This document shows, in pieces, positions 36,254 to 44,798 of a stretch of 64,000 nt of DNA; position 1 is the stretch's first letter, and each line of letters starts with the position of its first letter. The translations under genes and the position numbers were made by a program. Source of the stretch: JALZKA01 sp963701205 (GTDB taxonomy: Bacteria > Actinomycetota > Thermoleophilia > Solirubrobacterales > 70-9); NCBI GenBank assembly GCA_963701205.1, contig OY969575.1:682001-746000 (forward strand). Reading direction: 5' to 3'. The notes below the pieces were generated by a model. It saw only the letters and a program-made list of their open reading frames with translations. It had not been told where the DNA came from and did not search any database.

Positions 36254-37303
36254 TCAGCCCAACCGCTGCTCGGCGGCGTCTGCTTCCTCAGCCAGCTTGA
36301 CCACCGAGTTGGCAAACCGCGTGAGGGCCTCGTCCTGTTCGGCCGACTCCCCGTACTGGCCCTGCGAGTAGCGCGCGTACACGCCCTCAAGGATGATGGC
36401 CAGCTTCCAGAGCCCAAGCGCGACGAAGTAATCGATCTGCGACAGGTCGCGGCCGGATTTCTCGGCATATCGCCGCTTGACCTCATCCCGTCCGATGAAT
36501 CCGGGGGCCATCGTGGCGGGCTCCATCAAAGGAATGAGCTGGTCGCCGTCCTCGCCCCAATAGACGAGCAACAGCCCCACATCGGCCAGCGGATCTCCAA
36601 GCGTTGACAGCTCCCAGTCAACGACGGCGGCCACCTCCCCTGCCGGCGTCAGGATCATGTTGTCAAGCCGGTAGTCGCCGTGGACGATCGCCGCCGGACC
36701 CTGCTGCGGAATCCGCGCGCCAAGCCGCGCGTGGACGTCATCAACAAGCGCGATCTCGCGCGTCTTGTATTTCTGCCACTGACCATGCCAGCGGTGAAGC
36801 GTGCGCTCGACGAAGTTTTCCTTGCGGCCGAGATCGCCAAGGCCGACCTCGTCAGGGTCGAGGGCGTGAATCTGGGCCAGGGTGTCAACGACGCGCTCGC
36901 CGATGGCCCGACGGTCGGCGGCCTCGGGGAAGTGATCAGCGTCGGCGAGGGAGCGGAGAACCGGCCCGGCGACGAACTCCATCACGTAGAAGGGCGCTCC
37001 GATCACGGACTCATCAGTGCAGTACCCAGCGATTGGGGCGACCGGAACGGCGGTGGCACCGAGAGCGCTGACCACCTTGCGCTCGCGGCCCATGTCATGA
37101 GCTGATCCCAGCTCCTTGCCAAGCGGCGGCCGGCGCAGGGCCCACCGATGCCCCGCGGCGTCGCTGACGGAGTAGGTGAGGTTCGACCGTCCGCCGGCGA
37201 TCTGCTCAAAGACAAGCGGCGTCTGGACCGCAGGAACCGAAGCCTCGAACCAGGCTTCGACCGGTCCTTGATCGATTCCGTCGATAGCCTCGGCGTCGCT
37301 CAT
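36254..37303 (-). CDS. APH-like phosphotransferase (ACAD10/11 kinase type)
   Basis: Kinase-fold protein of 349 residues. FEQIAGGRSNLTYSV is the nucleotide loop, WALRRPPLGKELGSAHDMGR the family-specific Lys region, VHGDYRLDNMIL the Brenner catalytic loop, and DWELSTLGDPLADVGLL the metal-binding block. These match the kinase domains of vertebrate ACAD10/ACAD11 and the bacterial LvaA-type kinases that phosphorylate 4-hydroxyacyl-CoA before elimination. Start ATG 37303 shares two bases with the divergent HAD gene's ATG. Aminoglycoside resistance is not indicated. Confidence 0.86.
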   Translation of the reverse strand: MSDAEAIDGIDQGPVEAWFEASVPAVQTPLVFEQIAGGRSNLTYSVSDAAGHRWALRRPPLGKELGSAHDMGRERKVVSALGATAVPVAPIAGYCTDESVIGAPFYVMEFVAGPVLRSLADADHFPEAADRRAIGERVVDTLAQIHALDPDEVGLGDLGRKENFVERTLHRWHGQWQKYKTREIALVDDVHARLGARIPQQGPAAIVHGDYRLDNMILTPAGEVAAVVDWELSTLGDPLADVGLLLVYWGEDGDQLIPLMEPATMAPGFIGRDEVKRRYAEKSGRDLSQIDYFVALGLWKLAIILEGVYARYSQGQYGESAEQDEALTRFANSVVKLAEEADAAEQRLG

Positions 37304-37928
37304 GGCCGCAGACACTATTTCCAAGGCGCTGCTCGTGGACTTCGGGGGCGTACTCACAACGGACATCTGGTCGGCGTTCGCGGCATTTTGCGAGACGGAG
37401 GGCCTTGACCCCGACGCGGTCAAGAACGCGTTTCGGTCCGACCCCGAGGCGATCAAGCTTCTGCGCGGACTCGAAACCGGCGACCTCGACGAGGCAGCCT
37501 TTGAGCCGCGCTTCGCCGCGGTGCTCGGGATCGAGCACCGCGATGGATTGATCGAACGGCTATTTGCCGGGTTGAGTCCGGACGAAGCGATGATCGGCGC
37601 TGTTCGCGCAGCACGAAGCGCGGGGGTTATGACGGGGCTGATCTCCAACTCGTGGGGGCTGGGAATCTACGACCGTGCGCCAGTTGATCTTTTCGACGTG
37701 ACGGTCATCTCCGGCGACGTCGGCCTGCATAAGCCGAGCCCGGAGATCTACCTGCTTGCGGCCGAGCGGCTCGGGGTCGAGCCGGCCGATTGCGTGTTCG
37801 TCGATGACCTGCGCGAGAACGTCGCCGGTGCCGAGGCCGTCGGGATGACGGCGCTTCTCCACCGCCGCAGCGACGAGACCATCGCCGACCTCGAGCGGAT
37901 CCTGGATCGCCGGCTTAGCTCCGATTAG
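37302..37928 (+). CDS. HAD-like hydrolase, ACAD10 N-domain type
   Basis: Haloacid dehalogenase-fold protein of 208 residues. LLVDFGGVLTT is motif I with the first Asp only (second position Gly, as in epoxide-hydrolase N-domains and YihX-like proteins), LISNSWG motif II, KPSPEIYLLAAERLG motif III Lys, and VFVDDLRENVAGAEAVGM motif IV. Substrate unknown. It is divergent from the APH-like kinase with overlapping start codons, and the kinase-HAD pairing mirrors the domain order of vertebrate ACAD10. It may remove phosphate from an intermediate or serve a regulatory role. Confidence 0.84.
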   Translation: MAADTISKALLVDFGGVLTTDIWSAFAAFCETEGLDPDAVKNAFRSDPEAIKLLRGLETGDLDEAAFEPRFAAVLGIEHRDGLIERLFAGLSPDEAMIGAVRAARSAGVMTGLISNSWGLGIYDRAPVDLFDVTVISGDVGLHKPSPEIYLLAAERLGVEPADCVFVDDLRENVAGAEAVGMTALLHRRSDETIADLERILDRRLSSD

Positions 37929-38734
37929 GGCAATTGGTCGCGGATCCAGCGCCGGGACGTCGCAACGCGCGTGTAGTAGGGAGGGTTCCTGGGGTCGCCG
38001 CAGCGTCGCCCGCCACCCTCCACAGCGCCGACGAGCACCCGCTCCGGGACGTCGGCAACGAGGGGGCCGCCACTGTCGCCGTAGCACGAGCTGCCGTGCT
38101 GCCGGGCCGCGAGCCTGCGACCGAGCGCGCAAATCGATTTGGCCGTCTTGAAGAACGGATAGGCGCGCTTGCAACGCTTGGCCGGCTTGCCGAACTGCCG
38201 CACCTCGAGCAGCACTTCGGATGGCGACGTGCGCCGCGGGCGAGTGTCGCCCCACCCGGCCACTCGCATCACTTCCCCGGGAGCGGTGGCCACCCGATCC
38301 TGCGCGCGGGTGGCGAGCGGAAACGGCGCATAGGTGGACGCCAGCGATAGTTCGAGGACGGCCAGGTCGGCGCGCGGCGCGCGGTGGACGGCGGTCACCG
38401 CGATCTCCTCGCCATCCGTTTCGCTCAAGTCGTAGCGGCCGATGATCGCGGTGAGGGTCGGGTCGAGCGGCCCCGTGACGCAGTGCCTGGCAGTAAGCAC
38501 GTGCTGGGGGGCGATCAGGGTGCCACCGCAAAACTGCTGAAAGCCCTGCTTTGAGTCCTCTCTGAACAACGCCACGGCCGCCGGCCACTCGCCAGGGTCT
38601 GCCACAACGCCGCCCACCACCCGCGGTTCGGATGCCCACGCCGCCGGAAGCAAGGCAAGCGCGAGGGCGCCAACCGCTCCGCCAATCGCGATCCTCCCGC
38701 GGAATTGCTGGTTTGCTCGGGCTAGTTGGAACAT
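37925..38734 (-). CDS. Secreted trypsin-like serine protease (S1)
   Basis: Exported protease of 269 residues: signal peptide (IAIGGAVGALALALLPAAWA), a short propeptide ending PRVVGG, the activation site in which Val becomes the new N-terminus, then the chymotrypsin-fold triad: TARHC (His), PRADLAVLEL (Asp) and CYGDSGGPL (Ser). Six further cysteines suggest disulfides. Specificity is probably trypsin-like. It overlaps the upstream membrane-protein gene by 13 bases and converges on the HAD gene with overlapping stops. Confidence 0.9.
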   Translation of the reverse strand: MFQLARANQQFRGRIAIGGAVGALALALLPAAWASEPRVVGGVVADPGEWPAAVALFREDSKQGFQQFCGGTLIAPQHVLTARHCVTGPLDPTLTAIIGRYDLSETDGEEIAVTAVHRAPRADLAVLELSLASTYAPFPLATRAQDRVATAPGEVMRVAGWGDTRPRRTSPSEVLLEVRQFGKPAKRCKRAYPFFKTAKSICALGRRLAARQHGSSCYGDSGGPLVADVPERVLVGAVEGGGRRCGDPRNPPYYTRVATSRRWIRDQLP

Positions 38735-40261
38735 TGCTCGCCTGACCCCACAATCGCCGCGGTGAACCCCCGCAACGATAACCCGGCGTCAACCCGCACG
38801 ATCCCTGGCTTCGCAAGCTCAACTCGTGTCCAGTCCCCCGCCCGCCGAATGCAGGCCGATGCGCCGGTGACTTCGAAGTACGGGGAGAAGCGAACGCGAA
38901 CCAGGTAGGCACCCGCCGCGGGCGAGCGCAGCTCAAACCCGTCCTCGGTCACGGTCACAACCCGCGCGGGCCGGGTTACAAAGGGCGCCCGGTCGGCCAC
39001 TTCGTAGAGCGTCCAATCGGTGTTCCGCCAGACCTCGTGCAAATAGGGCAGGCCCGCGTCGATCAACGCGATCTCGTCACGAGCGAGGTAGTCGGGCTCG
39101 GCCCCCGTGGAGACCGCGACGAACCCAGTGGCACGCTCGTCAAGCCAGCGCCGATACCCGGCAGCGTCCAGGCGGGCGTCCTGGAAGCGGGCGAAATCGT
39201 CTGATTCGAGTTGACGCAGCCAGCCGCGCGCAAGCGGGAACTCGGGGGCAACGTGGACGGCCTCCCAGCGGTTACGTGTTGGCGGCACCTGCACGCGAAA
39301 GGGCTCGCCGGGCGCGCGTGCGGCAAGCTCGTCGAGGAGCGGCGCGTAGTAGGCGGCCTCGACCGAAGGCTCGTCAACGGCGTCCGTCAGGTCGCGAACC
39401 GGGGCCACCCACTGCCAGTAGAGCAGTGGCACGAGAGCGACGGCTACCACCCATTGCGGGCGGCGCCCCGCGGCGCCCAGCGCAAAGAGCGGTGCTGCGA
39501 ACAAGGCACCGAGTCGCGTCGAGTTGCCCCCAACCGGGCTATCGATCAACGCGGTTGCCAGACAGAAAACCACGAACAGCGCCGCGGCCACCCGCAGCGG
39601 GCGCTCGCCCCGGGGCAAGGCGACCAGCAGCACGACGGCCCCGGCGACAACCAGCACCAGGCTGTTTGTGGCAAACGGATGGACGCCGCCAGTGGGAAAC
39701 CCGAATCCCAACAACGCTGTCGCCAGCAGAGCGCGGCAGCGCCAGCACCAGGCCGTCGCGTCGATCTCCGCACACGAACCGCACGCCCGCGGCGAATGCC
39801 AAAAACAAGGCGGCAACAGGGCTCGCGGCGGCGCTCAACGCAGCCAGCGCTCCGGCGGCCACCGGGCGGTGGCGCTCCATGGCCAAGTAGGCGCCAAGAG
39901 CGACCGCCAGGCCGAGCGCAAAGGTGAGCCGTCCGGTGAACAGGTTCGTGGCGCTTCCCGCGCCGAACAGGAACACCGCGAGGCGGGCACGATCGCCGTA
40001 GCGAGGCAGCACGATGCGGGCGAAGATCGCCGTGGCGGCGACCGCCGCGAGCGCACCGACCAAACGCACCCCCAGGACCGACGCCAGGGGCGGGAACAGC
40101 AGGCTGTATCCCGGCAGGTGAATCCCGCCGTACCACGCCGTCGAAAGAACCTGGAATCCGTGCGCGTCAAACAGCTCGGATCGGAAAGTCTGGGCGGCCA
40201 GATCGGCGCTCGGCGGCGCCCAGATCAAATAAACCGCCGCCAGTAGCACCGCGGGAAGCAT
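38722..40261 (-). CDS. Multispanning membrane protein (frame break at about 39733-39740)
   Basis: Large membrane protein of roughly 510 residues once a one-base surplus is removed. The N-terminal part, from ATG 40261 (or GTG 40309), contains LPAVLLAAVYLIWAPP, STAWYGGIHLPGYSLLFPPLA and several helices through SPVAALFLAFAAGVRF; the frame then shifts after LVLALP and continues ALLATALLGFGFPTGGVHPF, more helices, and a soluble C-terminal region of about 200 residues (YYAPLLDELAARAPGEPFRV). The layout suggests a GT-C-like or envelope enzyme, but no catalytic motif is certain. It overlaps the protease gene downstream. Confidence 0.72.
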
Positions 40262-40276
40262 CAGGGCGACTAGCTT

Positions 40277-41233
40277 ATGCCGGTGTTCGACCTTGATCCA
40301 TTTGTCCACGCGCTCGAGCGCTTCGTCGAGGATCTGGGCAGGGTCGGGTGGGAATACCTCGCTGGAGCTCTCGTCTTGTCGCTGGCGCTCCAGCTCTGCC
40401 GGGCACGCGCCTGGTCGAACACCCTGCGGGCGGCCTACCCGGATTCCGGGTTTCGCGAGCGCGAGGTAACGGCCGCGTTCCTGATCGGGACCGGGCTCAA
40501 CGGAGTCCTGCCGGCAAAGGGCGGGGACGCGGTCAAGATCGTGCTCGCCAAACGCAGCGTTCCGGGCGCCTCCTATCCGGCGATCATCTCGTCATTCGCC
40601 GTCTTGGCCCCGTTTGATTCAGGCGCCGGGATACTCGTTTTGATCTACGCGATCACCCAGGGTCTGCTGCCCCGCCTGCCACAGATTCCGGAACTGCCCG
40701 CCTTCGAGATCTCGTTCTGGGTCGCGCACCCGGAGTTTCTGCTGCTGACGCTCACGGTGCTTGGGATCGCTGCCATCGCCGTCTTCGTTTTCTGCGCCCG
40801 CCGCGTCGAGGGGTTTTGGGCGCGACTGCGCCAGGGGGTCGCGATCCTGCGCGAGCCGCGCCGGTACGTCCGCGAAGTGGTGGCCTGGCAGGCGGCGGGT
40901 TGGCTCTTTCGGTTTGCATCGTTTTGGCTCTTCCTCGATGCGTTTCGCATCGGCGGCTCAGCCGAGACGGTGTTGTTGGTGATGAGCGTGCAGGCGATCG
41001 CCGGCGCCCTGCCGTTCACGCCCGGCGGCGTCGGCTCCCAGCAGGCGCTTTTGGTGGCGACCCTCTCGGGCCCAACTCGAGGGGCGGTCCTGGCCTACTC
41101 GGTCGGCCAGCAGGCCGCGGTCACCGTCTGGTCGGTTCTCGTCGCAGCGGTGGCGATGATCTTCGTCTTCAGAACCCGCGACTGGCGCGGTCTGATGAAG
41201 GAGGGACAGGCGGCTCGGAAGGACCCGAGCTAG
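40277..41233 (+). CDS. Lysylphosphatidylglycerol synthase TM-domain family (UPF0104/YbhN-like)
   Basis: Integral-membrane protein of 318 residues with about eight helices. LNGVLPAKGGDAVKIVLAKR is the family's N-x-x-LP-x-x-G-D motif and ALPFTPGGVGSQQALLVA the second signature. Members are flippase-like proteins handling lipid-linked substrates or lysyl-lipids; no catalytic aminoacyltransferase domain is present, so transport of a lipid intermediate is more likely. Divergent from the membrane-protein gene, only 15 bases apart, and its stop overlaps that of the helicase. Confidence 0.83.
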   Translation: MPVFDLDPFVHALERFVEDLGRVGWEYLAGALVLSLALQLCRARAWSNTLRAAYPDSGFREREVTAAFLIGTGLNGVLPAKGGDAVKIVLAKRSVPGASYPAIISSFAVLAPFDSGAGILVLIYAITQGLLPRLPQIPELPAFEISFWVAHPEFLLLTLTVLGIAAIAVFVFCARRVEGFWARLRQGVAILREPRRYVREVVAWQAAGWLFRFASFWLFLDAFRIGGSAETVLLVMSVQAIAGALPFTPGGVGSQQALLVATLSGPTRGAVLAYSVGQQAAVTVWSVLVAAVAMIFVFRTRDWRGLMKEGQAARKDPS

Positions 41234-42696
41234 CTCTTCGCGTACTCGACGCGGATCTGCTTGCCCTTGAGCTTGGTCCCGTCCAGGCGCTCAAGGGCCT
41301 TAGCCGCGTGATCGCCGCCGAGCTCGACGAACGAAAAGCGCTCCAGGACCTCGATCCGCGAAATCTCGTCCTCGGGAATGACCGCGCCCTCCACAAGCGC
41401 CCAGCGCAGGTCCTCCTGCTCGATGCCGCTCCCGGTGCCGCGGTTGACAAAGAGCTTGGCGCCGTTGGCGGCGGTCTTGTCGCCGTTCACCCGTGGGCTT
41501 GAGTCATCCGCCGGCGAGGCCGCGGCGACAGGCTTGTCGTCGTCGTGGCTGCGCTTGCGCGGCCTTGGCGCGTGCTTGAGACGCTCCTCAGGGGGCTCCC
41601 ACTCGCCGATCGTGGTCTTGGCCTCCTGCTCGATGCGCGGAATCTCCTCCATCTGGGCCGGCGTGGCAAAGGTGATCGCTCGCCCGGTGCGCCCGACCCG
41701 TCCCGTACGGCCAATGCGATGGACATAGATCTCGGTGTTGTTGGGAAGGTCGTAGTTGATGACGTGCGTGACGTGCTCGATATCCAGTCCGCGGGCGGCG
41801 ACGTCGGTTGCGATCAGAAGGGGCAGCTTGTGCTCCTTGAACTGGATCATCACGCCATCGCGCTGCCCCTGGCTCATATCGCCGTGGAGCGCCTTGCAAC
41901 GCAAGCCGCTGTCGCGCAACTGCTTGTCGAGGCGCGAACAGCCGATCTTGGTGCGGCAAAAGATGATCGCCTGCTCCGGTTCCTCGGCCCGCAGGACTTC
42001 GCGTAGGCGATCCGTCTTGTCGCGGGGGGCCACTTCGACGTAGGCCTGCTCGATCGCGTCAACGGTCAGCTGCTTCGGCGTGATGCTGATCGTGATCGGG
42101 TCATACATGTACTGCTCTGCGAGGCGAGCGATCGGTGGGGGCATCGTTGCCGAGAACAGGGCGGTTTGGCGCCCGGACGGGCACGTTCGCAAGATTTTCT
42201 CGACGTCCTCGATGAAGCCGAGGTCGAGCATCTCGTCGGCCTCGTCGAGGACGACAAAGCGCACCGAAGTCAAGACGAGGATGTGACGCGAGATCAGGTC
42301 CTTCATCCGGCCGACGGTTGCGACCACGACCTGGGCTCCGGCCCGCAGCCGGGGCGCCTGCTGCGCGATCGGCTGGCCGCCGAAGACGGCGACGACCTCG
42401 ATATCGAGGTGCTCAGCGTAGGAGCGCAGCGCCTGCGTGACCTGGATGCAGAGCTCGCGGGTCGGCGTCATCACGATCGCCTGAAGCTCGTGGGATTCCG
42501 GATCGAGGTACTGCAAAAGCGGCAGGCCAAAGGCTGCGGTCTTGCCGGTGCCCGTCTGGGCCTGGCCGATCACGTCGTGGCCGTCAAGCAGCGCCGGGAT
42601 CGCCTCTTCCTGGATCGGCGAGGGCTCTGTGAAGCCCAATTCCTCGATCGCAAGCTGGATCGGCTCGGAGAGCCCGAGTTCCTTAAAGTCAGTCAT
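41230..42696 (-). CDS. DEAD-box ATP-dependent RNA helicase
   Basis: RNA helicase of 488 residues with all core motifs: Q motif FTEPSPIQEEAIP, AQTGTGKTAA (I), PTRELCIQ (Ia), VLDEADEMLDLGF (II), LFSATMP (III), IIFCRTKIG (IV), LIATDVAARGLDI (V) and HRIGRTGRVGR (VI). After a charged linker the last 75 residues (KLFVNRGTGSGI to KGKQIRVEYAK) form a DbpA/CsdA-type RNA-binding domain. Acts in ribosome assembly, RNA decay or cold adaptation. Start ATG 42696. Confidence 0.93.
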   Translation of the reverse strand: MTDFKELGLSEPIQLAIEELGFTEPSPIQEEAIPALLDGHDVIGQAQTGTGKTAAFGLPLLQYLDPESHELQAIVMTPTRELCIQVTQALRSYAEHLDIEVVAVFGGQPIAQQAPRLRAGAQVVVATVGRMKDLISRHILVLTSVRFVVLDEADEMLDLGFIEDVEKILRTCPSGRQTALFSATMPPPIARLAEQYMYDPITISITPKQLTVDAIEQAYVEVAPRDKTDRLREVLRAEEPEQAIIFCRTKIGCSRLDKQLRDSGLRCKALHGDMSQGQRDGVMIQFKEHKLPLLIATDVAARGLDIEHVTHVINYDLPNNTEIYVHRIGRTGRVGRTGRAITFATPAQMEEIPRIEQEAKTTIGEWEPPEERLKHAPRPRKRSHDDDKPVAAASPADDSSPRVNGDKTAANGAKLFVNRGTGSGIEQEDLRWALVEGAVIPEDEISRIEVLERFSFVELGGDHAAKALERLDGTKLKGKQIRVEYAKS

Positions 42697-42752
42697 TCGC
42701 GGGAAGAGGGTAGTCAGATCGCGCGGGGACGCCGTCGCGCGGACAGGCTGAG

Positions 42753-43700
42753 TCAGCGCGCGGGGTCGAGAAGCATCTTGCCCTGGGTCTGGCGGGCGGC
42801 CATCGCCTCGTGCACTCGGCGCGCCTCCGACAGGGGCTCGACGCCGCCGATGACAACCTCGAGTTCGCCGCTCGCCACCGCGTCGAACAACTCGGCCACC
42901 GAACCCGCAACCGCCTGCAGATCACCCAAAAGGTGCATCAGCCAAAACCCGATTACCGAGCGGCTGTTGCGCATCAGGTGCCCGGTTCGTACTTCGTTCT
43001 CCTCACCTGACGCGATCCCGAACGAGACCATCCGCCCAAACGGCGCCAGCGCCCGAAGCTGCGCGTCGAAGGCCGCGCCGCCAGACATCTGCAAGACGGC
43101 GTCAACCGGCTTCCCTTCGTTCGCCGCCAGGATCGCTTCCTTCATCTCCCCGGCTCGCGAATCGATTACCTCGTCCGCGCCAAGCCTGGTGACGAGATCG
43201 CGCTTGGCTTCGGACGAAGCCAGCCCGATCACCCGTGCCCCGGCGCGCTTTGCGAGCTGTACCGCCAGGCCGCCCGTTCCGCCGGCTGCTGCCTCGATGA
43301 CAACGCACTCCCCCGGCTCAAGCCGCGCGCAGCGATGGACGAGCGCATGGGCGGTCAACCCCTGAAGCAAAACCGCCGCGGCCTGGTCGTCCGTTACCGC
43401 ATCCGGCACCTCGACAAGCAGCGCCTCCGGAACCGCCACCCGCTCGGCGTAGCCCCCCTTCGCCAACATCGCCGCCACCCGACGGCCGTCCGGCGCGACC
43501 CCGGCCACCTCGGCGCCGGGGATCATCGGCAACTCGTGCTTTGCGAGGTAGTCGTTGCGCGTGACGTGGGTGTCAGCAAAGTTGACGCCAACCCGCGCGA
43601 CCTCCACGACGACCTCGCCGGGGCCAGCCTCAGGCTCGGGCAGCTCCGTGTAGGTGAGCGCCTCCGCGCCCGTGAACTCGGTCAGCTGGATGGCTTTCAT
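42753..43700 (-). CDS. NAD(P)H quinone oxidoreductase-like protein (zinc-independent MDR)
   Basis: Medium-chain dehydrogenase/reductase of 315 residues from ATG 43700. GVNFADTHVTRNDY and PMIPGAEVAGV are the catalytic domain; VVIEAAAGGTGGLAVQLAKRAGARVIGLASS is the NADPH Rossmann region with the QOR-type AAxGGxG. Zinc ligands of alcohol dehydrogenases are absent. It probably reduces quinones or enones. Monocistronic, between the helicase gene and a palindromic repeat. Confidence 0.86.
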   Translation of the reverse strand: MKAIQLTEFTGAEALTYTELPEPEAGPGEVVVEVARVGVNFADTHVTRNDYLAKHELPMIPGAEVAGVAPDGRRVAAMLAKGGYAERVAVPEALLVEVPDAVTDDQAAAVLLQGLTAHALVHRCARLEPGECVVIEAAAGGTGGLAVQLAKRAGARVIGLASSEAKRDLVTRLGADEVIDSRAGEMKEAILAANEGKPVDAVLQMSGGAAFDAQLRALAPFGRMVSFGIASGEENEVRTGHLMRNSRSVIGFWLMHLLGDLQAVAGSVAELFDAVASGELEVVIGGVEPLSEARRVHEAMAARQTQGKMLLDPAR

Positions 43701-43726
43701 CCCGGCAGTCTGCCAAGCCATCCACG

Positions 43727-43771
43727 CGAGTGCGGGTTATTGAGGGCATGGCCCCCACAATGCCTCACTCG
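43727..43771. repeat. 45-bp palindromic repeat, copy B
   Basis: 20-base arms, 3-base loop (14 of 20 arm positions complementary), beginning CGAGTGCGGG and ending CTCACTCG. Intergenic, between the divergent quinone reductase and PfkB genes, so it sits upstream of both. Confidence 0.8.
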
Positions 43772-43823
43772 GGGGTGGCGGGGCGGCGGGGCGGCTGGGT
43801 GCGTTGAGTAGGGTGCCCCGCTT

Positions 43824-44738
43824 ATGGCGCTGACCGTAGTTGGGAGCATCGCGTTCGACAGCGTGCGCACGCCGTTTGGCGAGCGCGAGCGGATGCTGGG
43901 TGGGTCTGCGGTCCATTTCGCGCTGGCGGCGAGCTTCTTCACGGACGTCCGGATGGTCGGGCCGGTCGGCGACGACTTTGGCGACGAACACACGCAGATG
44001 CTCACCGCGCGGGGTGTCGAGACGGCCGATATCGAGCGGGTGCCCGGGGGCAAGACGTTCTTTTGGGCCGGTCACTACGAGCACGACCTGAACGTTGCCC
44101 ACACGGACGACACCCAGCTCGGTGTGTTTGCGGAGTTCGAGCCCAAGCTCTCGCCGGAATCGAGCGGTGCCGACGTCCTGTTTTTGGGCAACATCCAGCC
44201 CGATCTGCAGCGGCGGGTTCGCGCCCAGTGCGACGCCGCGCGGTTCGCGGCGCTGGATTCGATGAACCTCTGGATCGAGACGGCGCGCGAATCACTGCTC
44301 GCGGCGATCGGTGAGGTCGATTGCGTGGTCCTAAACGACGCCGAGATCCGGATGCTTACCGGCGAGCCCAACCTGGCGCGCGCCGCTCGCAACCTGATGA
44401 CCCACGGCCCCAGCGTCGTAATCGCCAAACGGGGCGAGTATGGCGCGGCCCTGTTCGAGGGCGACCGCTTCTTTGCCCTGCCCGGCATGCCGATCGAAGA
44501 AGTCAAGGACCCGACCGGCGCCGGCGACAGCTTCGCCGGTGGATTTTTGGGCTACCTCGACGGGTGTGGCCCCGACCTCGACCCGCAGCGACTCCGCGTC
44601 GCGATGGCCTACGGCACGGTCCTGGCCTCGTTCAACGTCGAGGAGTTCGGCACCGAGCGCGTCGCGGCGCTCACCCGCGATGAAATCGACGCACGTTTTG
44701 CGGACCTGCGGGCCATGACCCACCTAAGTGACGCCTGA
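43824..44738 (+). CDS. PfkB family carbohydrate/nucleoside kinase
   Basis: Ribokinase-fold enzyme of 304 residues. GGSAVHFALAASFF near residue 26 is the N-terminal substrate motif, VVIAKRGEYGAALF the nucleotide strand region, and DPTGAGDSFAGGFLGY the C-terminal PfkB signature with catalytic Asp. The sugar or nucleoside is unknown. ATG 43824; the gene is followed 60 bases later by citrate synthase, and a palindromic repeat lies upstream. Confidence 0.87.
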   Translation: MALTVVGSIAFDSVRTPFGERERMLGGSAVHFALAASFFTDVRMVGPVGDDFGDEHTQMLTARGVETADIERVPGGKTFFWAGHYEHDLNVAHTDDTQLGVFAEFEPKLSPESSGADVLFLGNIQPDLQRRVRAQCDAARFAALDSMNLWIETARESLLAAIGEVDCVVLNDAEIRMLTGEPNLARAARNLMTHGPSVVIAKRGEYGAALFEGDRFFALPGMPIEEVKDPTGAGDSFAGGFLGYLDGCGPDLDPQRLRVAMAYGTVLASFNVEEFGTERVAALTRDEIDARFADLRAMTHLSDA

Positions 44739-44798
44739 AACGGGCTAGCTGCGAGAATCACGCCGAGCTGAATTCACGGCGCGAAGAAAGGACTCGAC

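Noticed and set aside
36254..37303. Aminoglycoside resistance from the APH-like kinase
   Set aside because: The sequence matches the ACAD10/11 kinase group (RPPLGKELGSAHDMGR, DWELSTLGDP), which is metabolic, and the context agrees.
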